This document shows, piece by piece, positions 1 to 7,583 of a stretch of 58,593 nucleotides of DNA; within the stretch, counting starts at the first letter, position 1; each line of letters opens with the position of its first letter. The stretch comes from Steroidobacteraceae bacterium (GTDB lineage Bacteria; Pseudomonadota; Gammaproteobacteria; Steroidobacterales; Steroidobacteraceae). The notes under the pieces are model-generated. The model made no database searches, was not told the origin of the DNA, and saw nothing but the letters and a program-made list of their open reading frames with translations. The stretch is taken from positions 1 through 58,593 of the forward strand of contig JAPZRU010000021.1 of assembly GCA_027531255.1 (NCBI GenBank), in the 5' to 3' direction. The translations under genes were made by a program, and so were the position numbers.

Positions 1-327
1 ATGCCAGAGCGGGCGGTGCCCGTGATGCCAGCGGTGCCGGTGATGCCCGAGCGGGCGGTGCCCGTGAGGCCAGAGCGGGCGGTGCCCGTGATGCCAGCAG
101 TGCCGGTGATGCCGGAGCGGGCCGTGCCCGTGATGCCAGCAGTGCCGGTGATGCCGGAGCGGGCGGTGCCCGTGATGCCAGCGGTGCCGGTGATGCCGGA
201 GCGGGCCGTGCCTGTAATGCCGGCGGTGCCGGTGATGCCGGAGCGGGCCGTGCCCGTGATCCCAGCGGTGCCGGTGATGCCAGCGCGGGCGGTGCCCGTG
301 ATCCCAGCGGTGCCGGTGATGCCGGCG
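1..327. repeat. 42-bp tandem repeat array
   Basis: About 7.8 copies of a 42-bp unit lie in perfect phase with the minus-strand reading frame, each encoding 14 residues. Copies differ at scattered positions, mostly third codon bases (for example GTGATGCC versus GTGATCCC or GTAATGCC), while the minus-strand peptide is largely kept. That suggests expansion followed by selection on the protein. The unit at about 61-75 reads GTGAGGCCAG and a late unit replaces GAGCGG by GCGCGG. The array continues beyond the window. Confidence 0.9.
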
Positions 328-845
328 ACTCCTGGGCCAGACACGAATCCGAGCCTGCCAACGCTGGTCGCCGTCGGCCGGGTTCCGCCCCAGTTCACTA
401 CCTCGCCGACCGTAAACTTTGCAACGGGCGAGGAGCTGAGCAAGTCACTGTAATCAACCCACTGGGTGCCTATACGGACGAGCGCCGAATTGTTCCGAAC
501 CTCCGTCACGACGCCGGATGCGAACACTGCGCTCGCGCCGGGCACATAAGGCCCGAAATCAACAACGCGGTGAGCAGAGATGTCCCCATTTTGCAGAGTT
601 TCGCCGAAAACCGCGACGTAACTGCCGACACCAAGCGCCTTTGCGTCGGTGGTTTGCACCGTCTGGCCAAGAACGAAGATACGGTCAGCGGTCCGTCGAT
701 CAATAGGACCGAGCGCAAGCAACTGGACCTGCGAAGCGGTGCTTCCAAGTTTATGCGGAGTGGGTGCGTCTCTGGTTGAAGCGATAGCGCTGCCCGACGT
801 CGAAAGAGCTGACGCTACGAGGACCGCTACAACAATAGCCTGCAT
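1..845 (-). CDS. Secreted tandem-repeat protein, partial (runs off left edge)
   Basis: The minus strand is open from an ATG at 845 to the window edge, at least 281 codons with no stop. A purine-rich ribosome site (GGAAGGGG) lies about 9 bases upstream. Residues 1-22 form a signal peptide (hydrophobic core, then SAIA). Residues about 23-170 look like a compact beta-rich domain, with phrases such as GSYVAVFGE and ARIG/VRIG-like strands. From about residue 173 the protein becomes a 14-residue repeat, [14 protein letters not shown], present about 7.8 times before the edge; Gly recurs every third residue within each unit, as in collagen-like tracts, but is interrupted by RS or RA. It starts 25 bp after the DUF6502-type gene and is probably cotranscribed. 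The family is not certain: the globular part resembles OB-fold-like DUF5666 proteins in style. A cell-surface or secreted role is inferred from the signal peptide. Confidence 0.75.
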   Translation of the reverse strand, partial: MQAIVVAVLVASALSTSGSAIASTRDAPTPHKLGSTASQVQLLALGPIDRRTADRIFVLGQTVQTTDAKALGVGSYVAVFGETLQNGDISAHRVVDFGPYVPGASAVFASGVVTEVRNNSALVRIGTQWVDYSDLLSSSPVAKFTVGEVVNWGGTRPTATSVGRLGFVSGPGVAGITGTAGITGTARAGITGTAGITGTARSGITGTAGITGTARSGITGTAGITGTARSGITGTAGITGTARSGITGTAGITGTARSGLTGTARSGITGTAGITGTARSG

Positions 846-870
846 TGCTATATCCCCTTCCGCTCTTCTG

Positions 871-1800
871 CTATCTCGGAGCTGCCAGATCGACAACGCT
901 TGCCGGCAGAGTTACTTCAGCTGCAGCAGCTGCCAGCGATTGCGCGTGGTCTCGCTTGTCTGAAGGCACTTCAAAGAAGTACATCCCGACCCCGTACCTC
1001 TTACCGTTGGGGTCGTAGTCCTTCTTCGCAGTGCGCGCGATCCACTCATCCAGCCCGACAAGCCAAGCCTGGCCTTCGCGCGTGACGTAATTGAGGACGT
1101 CGTCTCTCTGGCCAGGCCCCAACTTTTGGTCTGAGACGACAGTGCGTTCGAAGTAGGGCGGCTGCCTGCGCTCGATGTTGTGCAGGTAAGTGTGGATAAG
1201 CGCGCCTGCATAGCGCCCCATACGGGACATTGCGCTCTGGCGCTGGTTCGGGACGATCAGTTCGCGCCTCAAGCAGCGAACGAACTCCCCACGCGCGTCA
1301 ATCTGGACGCAGCCGGCAACGACAAGTCGAGCAAGGACGTCGTTAGGGTCTACGTTTCCGACGGCAAGCTTCACTAGGGCGGCGAACGTGGGGTGACTGC
1401 TGCCCTCATCGCGCAGCGGGAGATCTGTCGCTCCCCCATAAGGCAAACAAAATCCTTCCAACGTGTGCCACGCGTTGAGGACGAGAGCAGCGTTGTCGAG
1501 GGAACGCATAGCTCTGCTCTGTTCATCACGCCCCTTGAGTTGCTGCTCTAGGTGCTTCTCCGCGTAGCTGCGTGGCAAGCCAGTTGCCACCGCAACGCGA
1601 CCTGGTGTCGCTGGGAGTCCAGATCGCTCCAACGCGTCGATGGCCCTGTTGATGAACGCAGCACGAGCCATCTCCTCGACGCGAGGCGCGCCGATGCCCT
1701 GAGCTAGTGCCATGTCCACTAGCTCGGCAAGGATCGCTTCGAAGGCCCTAGCCAGACCTTCGACGTCTGTTGAGGGCCCGGCCGGCGCGTCCGCTAGCAC
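871..1800 (-). CDS. DUF6502 family protein
   Basis: A 309-residue soluble protein whose N-terminal [20 protein letters not shown] pattern and overall layout match the uncharacterised DUF6502 family. No signal peptide or membrane segment is visible. The middle part (about 55-130) is helical with charged Arg/Glu stretches and could hold a DNA-binding-like helix bundle, but no specific motif is clear. The only usable start is GTG at 1800, because an in-frame TAA lies three codons upstream; the ribosome site is weak (GGA about 9 bases away). It ends 25 bp before the secreted repeat protein, so the two probably form one transcript. Function is unknown; a regulatory or surface-structure role is only a guess from the pairing. 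Confidence 0.75.
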   Translation of the reverse strand: MLADAPAGPSTDVEGLARAFEAILAELVDMALAQGIGAPRVEEMARAAFINRAIDALERSGLPATPGRVAVATGLPRSYAEKHLEQQLKGRDEQSRAMRSLDNAALVLNAWHTLEGFCLPYGGATDLPLRDEGSSHPTFAALVKLAVGNVDPNDVLARLVVAGCVQIDARGEFVRCLRRELIVPNQRQSAMSRMGRYAGALIHTYLHNIERRQPPYFERTVVSDQKLGPGQRDDVLNYVTREGQAWLVGLDEWIARTAKKDYDPNGKRYGVGMYFFEVPSDKRDHAQSLAAAAAEVTLPASVVDLAAPR

Positions 1801-2092
1801 GATTTTTTATCCATTTGCGCCGGACATAATCCGGGCGAATGAGACATATCGTGCCGGACGAAGCTTGGCTTTGCAATCGACTGCTGATGGTCGTTGTCGC
1901 CGCCTCAACCTCCAGACATGTCAGGGCGCAACTCTGAAGAACGTGCGTCTTGAAGTTGCAGGCTATATAGATCAGCGCTTTACGGAATTGTTATTACATG
2001 AGTTAGAGACTGGCGGCAGTGTTCAGTCGGCGCATGGCCGGACGATGCTGCGCAACGCAGTTTTGGTTGCGGCCTGCCGGGCACGTACGGCC
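1801..2092. other. Intergenic stretch without a recognisable gene
   Basis: Nearly 300 bp between the DUF6502 gene and the terminator of the parvulin gene. It is more AT-rich than its surroundings (for example around 1965-2005) and contains no open frame resembling a protein, no tRNA fold that I can see and no recognisable mobile element. It should hold the promoter of the leftward DUF6502/repeat-protein pair. Confidence 0.5.
1820..1834. promoter_or_regulatory. Short inverted repeat upstream of the DUF6502 gene
   Basis: CCGGA-CATAA-TCCGG is a perfect 5-bp inverted repeat 20 bp upstream of the GTG start, and CCGGAC recurs at 1854-1859. The position suits an operator over the promoter of the minus-strand pair. 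The half-sites are short and GC-rich, so chance is possible. Confidence 0.25.
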
Positions 2093-2124
2093 AAAAAAAC
2101 CGGGCGCCTCTCGGCGCCCGGTTT
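2093..2124 (-). terminator. Rho-independent terminator of the parvulin gene
   Basis: A perfect 12-bp stem, AAACCGGGCGCC paired with GGCGCCCGGTTT, has a 4-base loop (TCTC on plus). On the minus strand it is followed directly by a run of seven T (plus 2093-2099 are A). It lies 30 bp past the stop of the parvulin gene and should end the leftward yciB-yciI-bolA-PPIase transcript. Confidence 0.9.
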
Positions 2125-2153
2125 CTCCTCACCTGAGACCCCCTGCGGCGGGA

Positions 2154-3068
2154 TCAGGGGCTAGGCGCACCGCCACCCTGCGGCGGCGACGGCGCCTGCT
2201 GCGCTGCAGCAGGTTCTTCGCCCGGGGCCGGCGCCAGCGGCTTCTCCGCCTTGACTTCCACCTTCGCGGTCTTGCGCAGGTTCTCCACGTATTCGCGGAG
2301 TTGACGCTGCTGAGCCATGGGACCGAGCCGGTCCTTGACCTGGTCGAACGCCGGCGGCTCGATCGGGCGGGTGTCCTCGACGCGGATGACGTGCCAGCCG
2401 AAGTCCGTCTGCACCGGCGCCGCCGTCATCTCGCCCTTGGCGAGCTTCTGCACGGCGTCCGCGAAGGGCTTGACCATCTGGCCCGGCGCGAACCACCCGA
2501 GGTCGCCGCCCTGGTCCTTGGAGCCGTCGGTCGAGACCTTGCGAGCGACGTCCTCGAACTTCGCGCCACCCTGGACTTCGGCGAGCGCGGCCTTCGCGGC
2601 TTCCTCGGTCGGCACGAGGATGTGGCGGGCGCGGTATTCCTGCTTCGGCATCGACGCGATCTGGCGGTCGTACTCGGCACGCAGATCCTGCTCCGTCGGC
2701 TGCGTGTCCTTCACCTTCTGCTCGAACAGCGAGTTGGCGAGGATGTTCATGCGGTCGAGTTCGAGCCGCGCGGCCGTGTCCGGGTTTTTCGCGATGCCTT
2801 CCTTCTCGGCGGCCTGTGCCGTGACGTAAAGGTTCACGATCGCATCGACCGCCTGCTTGTGCTGTTCCAGCGTGAGTTCGGAGGCCTTCTTCTGGACCTG
2901 CGACTGCACCCAGATGTCGAACGCTTCCGCGCTGATGGGCTTGCCGTTCACGGTCGCGATCGGCGGCGACTTGGGAGTCGCGGCCGCGGGCTTGCCTGCC
3001 TCGTCGCACGCGCTGAGGCTCAGGGCGGCGGTGGCGGCGAGGGCAAAAGTCCAGCCGAGCTTCTTCAT
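2154..3068 (-). CDS. Parvulin-type peptidyl-prolyl isomerase, lipoprotein
   Basis: A 304-residue periplasmic foldase that should catalyse cis-trans isomerisation at proline. Residues 1-21 are a lipoprotein signal with lipobox LSAC, Cys21 being the lipidated residue. Residues 30-140 form a SurA/PpiD/PrsA-like helical chaperone region, about 145-232 is a PpiC/rotamase domain (RARHIL, GGDLGWF, FGWHVIRV), and the tail is rich in Pro, Ala and Gln. The ATG at 3068 has a good ribosome site (GAGGGA). It follows bolA by 8 bp in the same direction and ends at a strong terminator. The bolA-PPIase neighbourhood is common in gammaproteobacteria. Confidence 0.92.
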   Translation of the reverse strand: MKKLGWTFALAATAALSLSACDEAGKPAAATPKSPPIATVNGKPISAEAFDIWVQSQVQKKASELTLEQHKQAVDAIVNLYVTAQAAEKEGIAKNPDTAARLELDRMNILANSLFEQKVKDTQPTEQDLRAEYDRQIASMPKQEYRARHILVPTEEAAKAALAEVQGGAKFEDVARKVSTDGSKDQGGDLGWFAPGQMVKPFADAVQKLAKGEMTAAPVQTDFGWHVIRVEDTRPIEPPAFDQVKDRLGPMAQQRQLREYVENLRKTAKVEVKAEKPLAPAPGEEPAAAQQAPSPPQGGGAPSP

Positions 3069-3076
3069 GTCTTCCC

Positions 3077-3373
3077 TCACGTGTCGATGGAATCGGGCTT
3101 CCGGGCGCGCTCGCCGGGGGCGTCGGCCTCGATGCCGAGCGCGTGGATCTGTTCGGGGATCAGTGGGCGCAGCGCCTCGTACACGAGGCGGTGGCGGGCC
3201 AGCATGGGCAAACCGCGGAACTTCTCGGACAGGATCCGCACTCGATAGTGCCCGGCGCCGCCGGCCGCACCGGCGTGGCCAGCGTGCAGCGCGCTGTCGT
3301 CGAAGACTTCGAGATGCAGCGGGGCGAGCGCCGCTGTCAGGCGTTCGCGGATCACGGACACGCGGTCGGTCAC
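3077..3373 (-). CDS. bolA: BolA family protein
   Basis: A 98-residue protein with the BolA/IbaG fold: N-terminal RERLTAALAPLHLEVFDDS, then a helix-strand region (YRVRILSEKFRGLPMLARHRLVYEAL, shown here in parts) with the conserved His of HRLVYEAL. BolA proteins partner with monothiol glutaredoxins and affect iron-sulfur cluster handling and morphology. The GTG start at 3373 overlaps the stop of the preceding yciI remnant (GTGA), showing translational coupling within the old yciB-yciI-bolA-PPIase operon. Confidence 0.9.
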   Translation of the reverse strand: MTDRVSVIRERLTAALAPLHLEVFDDSALHAGHAGAAGGAGHYRVRILSEKFRGLPMLARHRLVYEALRPLIPEQIHALGIEADAPGERARKPDSIDT

Positions 3374-3531
3374 GGCAGCCCCTGCACGAACCGGCGGGTC
3401 TCGCCACCCTGGAGCACCTCGGCGGTGACGAAGGGGGCGAACTCTCGTGCGCGGATGCCGTGCGCGGATCGCATGTCGCGTCGACGGGCAATGCCCACCG
3501 ATCCGTCGTGGCGGACGCTTGCGTACGGCAT
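3370..3531 (-). pseudogene. yciI: yciI remnant with internal in-frame deletion
   Basis: A 53-codon open frame begins with an ATG overlapping the stop of the yciB remnant (TGATG) and ends in a GTGA overlap with bolA. Its first 24 residues (MPYASVRHDG, then RRR..MRSAH) match the start of YciI-family proteins (about 95-100 residues). Its last 25 (APFVTAEVLQGG, ending RRFVQGLP) match their end, which normally reads DPYVTAGV...PFKKVLP. About 40-45 central residues are absent. It could still be translated, but the fold would be incomplete. The assignment rests on both ends and on the usual yciB-yciI-bolA order. Confidence 0.55.
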
Positions 3532-3883
3532 CAGCACCCGCTCGCTACCGCTGCGTCGCGATGCGTGAGCCAGAAGGCCTGCACGAGCGCAAATGCGAAC
3601 ACGACGCCGATCGTCACGAGCTTCCGGGTCGCCCACGCGGACTCCCGCCATTTCTGCTCCGGGCTGCCGGGCAGGCTGTGGGTGAACCCTTGCGCGAAAG
3701 CATGGTTCGCGGCCGCCAGCAGTACGAAGAACACGCCCCACGCCCCGTTTGCCTGGCGCCAGGTGCGGTCGTCCGCCGGAATCTGCTCGCCGAGCAGTCG
3801 CTGGACGATCGGCTGTAGATGTCCGCGAACCTGTGGGCGACCAAGAACGCGAGGACGGGGAGGAGATCGTAGAGGGGCTGCAT
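3531..3883 (-). pseudogene. yciB: yciB / septation protein A, internally deleted and frameshifted
   Basis: From ATG 3883 the frame reads MQPLYDLLPVLAFLVAHRF then ADIY, which is the start of YciB. Two bases out of frame the sequence continues as PIVQRLLGEQIPADD, then NGAWGVFFVLLAAANHAF, and ends in a membrane helix (VTIGVVFAFALVQAFWL), matching the C-terminal third of YciB. The family is about 180 residues; here only about 117 codons remain and the two parts are in different frames. The middle membrane segments, roughly 60-80 residues, are missing. The join is at about 3808-3814. It is a pseudogene or a sequence/assembly deletion. Confidence 0.8.
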
Positions 3884-3912
3884 GAGCCGGTCGGCGCGGC
3901 GGCGAGAACCGT

Positions 3913-3918
3913 TATGAT
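3913..3918 (+). promoter_or_regulatory. Candidate -10 element for yciO
   Basis: TATGAT, within TTATGATAGCGG, lies 45 bp upstream of the yciO ATG in the short gap between divergent genes. No convincing -35 is seen 17 bp upstream. The same TTATGAT string precedes galU. Confidence 0.35.
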
Positions 3919-3962
3919 AGCGGATTGGCTACGCCCGTCCCACGCGACTCCCCGCCGCCCCC

Positions 3963-4595
3963 ATGAGCAGGCTGCTCGAACTGCACCCGAAGAATCCCCA
4001 ACTGCGCTTGATACGGCAGGCCGTGGATGCCGTGCGCCAGGGGGGCGTCATCGTCTATCCCACGGATTCCTGCTACGCGCTCGGCTGCGCCCTGGGCGAC
4101 AAGGGCGCGATGGAGCGCATCGCGCGGCTCCGCCAGATCGACAAGGATCACAACTTCACGCTGGTCTGCCGGGATCTCTCCGAGCTGGCCCGCCATGCCC
4201 GGGTCGACAACTGGCAGTACCGGCTGCTGAAGTCCTGCACGCCGGGGCCCTACACCTTCATTCTCGAAGCGACGCGCGAAGTGCCGCGCCGCCTGCAGAA
4301 CCCGAAGCGCCGCACCATCGGCATACGCGTGCCCGACCATGCGGTCCCGCTGCTCCTGCTGGAGGAACTGGGTGAGCCGCTGATGAGTTCCACGCTGACG
4401 TTGCCCGGAGACGAGTACCCGATGACCGACGCGGCCGAGATCCACGAGCGGCTGGGCCATCAGGTCGAACTCGTGCTCGACGGCGGGAACTGCGGCCTCG
4501 AGCCGACCACGGTGGTCGACCTCGCGGGTTCTGCGCCGGTGGTCATCCGCGTCGGCCGGGGCGACGTGGCCGCGCTCGGCGCCGTCACCTCCTGA
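3963..4595 (+). CDS. yciO: YciO, Sua5/YciO/YrdC family (threonylcarbamoyl-AMP synthase-like)
   Basis: A 210-residue cytoplasmic protein that can be followed along E. coli YciO from end to end: HPKNPQLRLIRQAV, GGVIVYPTDSCYALGC, IARLRQIDKDHNFTLVCRDL, TPGPYTFIL, GIRVP, PTTVVDL. Sua5/YrdC members make threonylcarbamoyl-AMP from Thr, bicarbonate and ATP for the tRNA t6A modification. YciO paralogues keep the fold, but their physiological role is less clear, so the enzymatic name should be used with care. It is divergent from the yciB remnant. Confidence 0.9.
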   Translation: MSRLLELHPKNPQLRLIRQAVDAVRQGGVIVYPTDSCYALGCALGDKGAMERIARLRQIDKDHNFTLVCRDLSELARHARVDNWQYRLLKSCTPGPYTFILEATREVPRRLQNPKRRTIGIRVPDHAVPLLLLEELGEPLMSSTLTLPGDEYPMTDAAEIHERLGHQVELVLDGGNCGLEPTTVVDLAGSAPVVIRVGRGDVAALGAVTS

Positions 4596-4647
4596 CGCCC
4601 TCTCGAGGGCCGGTGGCCGCGCGTCGGCGAGGCCGGGGCGGAGCGCG

Positions 4648-4653
4648 TATACT
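4648..4653 (+). promoter_or_regulatory. Candidate -10 element upstream of the M50-trpS-scpAB cluster
   Basis: TATACT lies 93 bp upstream of the site-2 protease start in the 150-bp gap after yciO. No good -35 is visible. The following five genes are tightly spaced on the same strand and could be served from here. Confidence 0.3.
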
Positions 4654-4745
4654 TCGTCGCTTTCCGCCACTCCGACCACCTGCCCCGGTGGCGTGAATCC
4701 GGCCCGGCTGCCGTCGTTTCCGTCCAGGGAATCTCGAGTCTTTCA

Positions 4746-5420
4746 ATGGACTTGGAAGGAATTCTTTACAAGATCTCCATAGGCGCGATTCCGATCCTGT
4801 TCGCGATCACGCTGCACGAGGTCGCGCACGGCTGGACGGCACGCCGGTTCGGGGACCGCACGGCCGAGGCGCAGGGGCGGCTGTCGCTGAACCCTCTCAA
4901 GCACGTCGACCCGGTCGGCACCGTGCTGGTGCCCGGAATTCTGCTGCTGTTCAGCTCGGGATTCCTGTTCGGCTGGGCGAAGCCCGTGCCCGTCGTGCCA
5001 CGGAACCTGCGCAACCCGCGCCGGGACATGGCCTGGGTATCGGCGGCCGGCCCCGCGGTGAACTTCGCGATGGCCTTCGCGTGGGCCGTGGTCGGCGCAG
5101 TCGCCGCCGACGGGTGGTTCGGCACCGGCTCGCCCGCGGAATGGGTGCTCGCGATGGCGAGCGTCGGCCTGTTCTTCAACGTGCTGCTCGCGCTCTTCAA
5201 CCTGCTGCCGATCCCGCCGCTGGACGGTGGGCGCGTCGCCATCAGCCTGTTACCGGCCGGCCCGGCCCGTGCGCTGGAGCGCATCGAGCCCTACGGCTTC
5301 TTCATCGTTCTCGGCCTGTTCCTCGTGCTCCCGATGCTCGGCGGCCCCAACGTGTTCCGCCTGCTGCTCGGCGAGCCCATCGCGTTCGTCACGCAGGGCA
5401 TGGCACGACTCGTTTCCTGA
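4746..5420 (+). CDS. Site-2 protease family (M50) membrane metalloprotease
   Basis: A 224-residue multi-pass protein. Residues 24-28 are the zinc motif HEVAH, followed by GWTARRFGD, and a second motif NLLPIPPLDGG at about 152-162 supplies the third metal ligand (Asp). About five to six hydrophobic segments fit the minimal M50B/SREBP-P2-like core without a PDZ domain. Such proteins cleave within membranes; no substrate can be read from context. It precedes trpS by 16 bp. The same M50-trpS-scpA-scpB-rluB order is common in gammaproteobacteria. Confidence 0.9.
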   Translation: MDLEGILYKISIGAIPILFAITLHEVAHGWTARRFGDRTAEAQGRLSLNPLKHVDPVGTVLVPGILLLFSSGFLFGWAKPVPVVPRNLRNPRRDMAWVSAAGPAVNFAMAFAWAVVGAVAADGWFGTGSPAEWVLAMASVGLFFNVLLALFNLLPIPPLDGGRVAISLLPAGPARALERIEPYGFFIVLGLFLVLPMLGGPNVFRLLLGEPIAFVTQGMARLVS

Positions 5421-5436
5421 TCCCCGGAGTCCTCGC

Positions 5437-6651
5437 TTGGCGAATCCCTCGCAGAACGCCCGCGTGCTGTCCGGCATGCGCCCCACGGGGCAGCTGCACC
5501 TCGGCAACTACCACGGCGCGCTCAAGAACTGGGTCGACCTGCAGTACCAGTACGAGTGCTACTTCTTCGTGGCCGACTGGCACGCGCTGACCACGGGCTA
5601 CGAGGACACCTCGAAGCTCGAGGAGAACGTCTGGGAGGTGGTGATCGACTGGCTCGCGGCCGGGCTGAATCCGGGCGCCTGCACGATCTTCCTGCAGTCG
5701 CGCGTGCCCGAGCACGCGGAGCTGCACCTGCTGCTGTCGATGATCACGCCGCTCGGCTGGCTCGAGCGCGTGCCGACCTACAAGGACCAGCAGGAGCAGT
5801 TGCGGGAGAAGGACCTCGCGACCTACGGCTTCCTCGGCTACCCGCTGCTGCAGAGCGCGGACATCCTGCTGTACCGCCCGAAGTACATCCCGGTCGGCGA
5901 GGACCAGATCGCGCACGTCGAGATCACGCGCGAGGTCGCGCGGCGCTTCAACCACCTCTACGGCCGCGAGCCGGACTTCGAGGCGAAGGCCGAGAAGGCG
6001 GTCAAGAACCTCGGCGCGAAGAACGCCGCGCTCTACCGCGAGCTGCGCAGGGCCTTCCAGGAACAGGGTGACGCGACCGCTCTCGACAAGGCCCGCTCGT
6101 TCCTCGAGAAGAACGGGCGCCTGACGCTCGCGGACCGTGAACGCCTGCTCGGCTATCTCGAGGGCACCGGGCGCTCGATCCTGCCCGAGCCGGACGCGAT
6201 GCTCACGGCGACGCCGAAGGTGCCCGGGCTCGACGGCCGCAAGATGTCGAAGTCCTATGCCAACACGATCACGTTGCGCGAGGACCCGGACCAGGTTGCG
6301 AAGAAGCTGAAGACGATGCAGACGGACCCGGCGCGAGTGCGCCGCACGGATCCGGGCGACCCGGAGAAGTGCCCGGTGTTCGACCTGCACCGCATGTACT
6401 CGCCGCCGGACGTGCAGCAGTGGGCGGCGAACGGCTGCCGCACCGCCGGCATCGGCTGTCTCGAGTGCAAGAAGCCGATCGTCGACGCGGTGGTCGCGGA
6501 AGTCACCACCTTCCGCGCGCGCGCGCAGGAGTACGTGGAGCAGCCGGAGCTCGTGCGCGGCATCGTCGCCGAGGGCTGCGAGAAGGCGCGCGAGACCGCG
6601 CGCGAGACCATGAACGACGTGCGCGAGGCGATGGGCCTCGCGTACCGCTGA
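5437..6651 (+). CDS. trpS: Tryptophan--tRNA ligase
   Basis: Class I aminoacyl-tRNA synthetase charging tRNA-Trp. With the TTG start at 5437 (GGAG 8 bases upstream) the protein is 404 residues and begins MANPSQNARVLSGMRPTGQL. HLGN at 21-24 is the HIGH-type signature and KMSKS is at 269-273. It is longer than the usual 330-340 residues because of an insertion of about 60 residues (roughly 180-245, Lys/Glu/Arg-rich, predicted helical) just before the KMSKS region. Such longer TrpRS forms are known in beta/gammaproteobacteria. scpA follows 10 bp downstream. Confidence 0.93.
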   Translation: MANPSQNARVLSGMRPTGQLHLGNYHGALKNWVDLQYQYECYFFVADWHALTTGYEDTSKLEENVWEVVIDWLAAGLNPGACTIFLQSRVPEHAELHLLLSMITPLGWLERVPTYKDQQEQLREKDLATYGFLGYPLLQSADILLYRPKYIPVGEDQIAHVEITREVARRFNHLYGREPDFEAKAEKAVKNLGAKNAALYRELRRAFQEQGDATALDKARSFLEKNGRLTLADRERLLGYLEGTGRSILPEPDAMLTATPKVPGLDGRKMSKSYANTITLREDPDQVAKKLKTMQTDPARVRRTDPGDPEKCPVFDLHRMYSPPDVQQWAANGCRTAGIGCLECKKPIVDAVVAEVTTFRARAQEYVEQPELVRGIVAEGCEKARETARETMNDVREAMGLAYR

Positions 6652-6661
6652 CGGAGGCGTC

Positions 6662-7570
6662 TTGAAGCCAGAACTCCGCGTCGTCGAGGGCGGGGCCGCC
6701 GAGCCGCCGGCGGCGCCGCTGCTCGAGGCGTCCGTGCCGGTGCAGCACGAGATGCCGTTTGCGATCGTCGACGGCGAGCCGGTCACCGAGCCGCCGAAAG
6801 ACCTGTACATCCCGCCGCAGGCGCTGCGGGTGTTCCTCGAGGCCTTCGAGGGACCGCTCGACCTGCTGCTGTACCTGATCCGGAAGCAGAACCTCGACAT
6901 CCTCGACATGCCGATCGCCGAGATCACGCGGCAGTACATGGAGTACATCGACGTGATGCGCGAGCTGGAGCTCGAGCTCGCGGGCGAGTACCTGCTCATG
7001 GCGGCGATGCTCGCCGAGATCAAGTCGCGCATGCTGCTGCCCCGGCCGGCCAGCGAGGCGGCGGCGGAGGAAGAGGATCCGCGCGCCGAGCTCGTTCGCC
7101 GCCTGCAGGAGTACGAGCGCTACAAGAAGGCGGCCGAGGACATCGACCGCCTGCCGCGGCTCGAGCGCGACACGTGGACGGCCGGCGCCGAACTCGTCGA
7201 GCGCAAGGTCGTGAAGCTCGTGCCGGAGGTGACGCTCCAGGAGATGCTGCTGGCCTTCAAGGACGTCATCCAGCGCGCCTCGATGTTCGCGCACCATCAC
7301 GTGCAGCGGGAACGGCTGTCGGTGCGGCAGCGGATGACGGAGATCCTCGACCGGCTGCAGTCGGTCGAGTTCGTGGACTTCCCGAACCTGTTCCGGGTCG
7401 AGGAAGGCCGCATGGGAGTCACGGTGACCTTCGTCGCCGTGCTCGAGCTGGTTCGCGAGGGATTGCTCGAACTCGTCCAGGCGGAGCCGTACGCGCCGAT
7501 CCACGTGCGCGCGGGCGCCGGACGGCCGCCGGAAGCTGCCAACGACGAAGCGGTCGAGGCCGCATCCTGA
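6662..7570 (+). CDS. scpA: Segregation and condensation protein A
   Basis: Kleisin subunit of the SMC-ScpA-ScpB chromosome condensation complex. The TTG start at 6662 has a strong GGAGG ribosome site. Residues 1-50 are a variable Pro/Glu-rich leader. The core starts at VFLEAFEGPLDLLLYLIRKQ, followed by LDMPIAEITRQY and EYLLMAAMLAEIKSRMLLP, all typical of ScpA; the C-terminal winged-helix part includes FPNLFRVEEGRMGVTVTFVAVLELVREG (quoted in part). Length is 302 residues, normal for proteobacterial ScpA. scpB follows 13 bp downstream. Confidence 0.93.
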   Translation: MKPELRVVEGGAAEPPAAPLLEASVPVQHEMPFAIVDGEPVTEPPKDLYIPPQALRVFLEAFEGPLDLLLYLIRKQNLDILDMPIAEITRQYMEYIDVMRELELELAGEYLLMAAMLAEIKSRMLLPRPASEAAAEEEDPRAELVRRLQEYERYKKAAEDIDRLPRLERDTWTAGAELVERKVVKLVPEVTLQEMLLAFKDVIQRASMFAHHHVQRERLSVRQRMTEILDRLQSVEFVDFPNLFRVEEGRMGVTVTFVAVLELVREGLLELVQAEPYAPIHVRAGAGRPPEAANDEAVEAAS

Positions 7571-7583
7571 CACCGGAGTCGAG

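Noticed and set aside
1-327. CRISPR-like array
   Set aside because: The 42-bp units are contiguous, vary among themselves, have no spacers and are in coding phase.
1-453. Plus-strand frame encoding a MPERAVPV-type repeat protein
   Set aside because: It is the antisense of the minus-strand repeat gene. It has no ribosome site, no upstream sequence in the window, and ends soon after the repeats, while the minus frame continues as a signal-peptide protein.
2154-3491. N-terminal extension of the parvulin gene up to 3491
   Set aside because: The extension overlaps bolA antiparallel in phase and is Arg/Pro-rich; the lipoprotein signal at ATG 3068 with a good ribosome site marks the true start.
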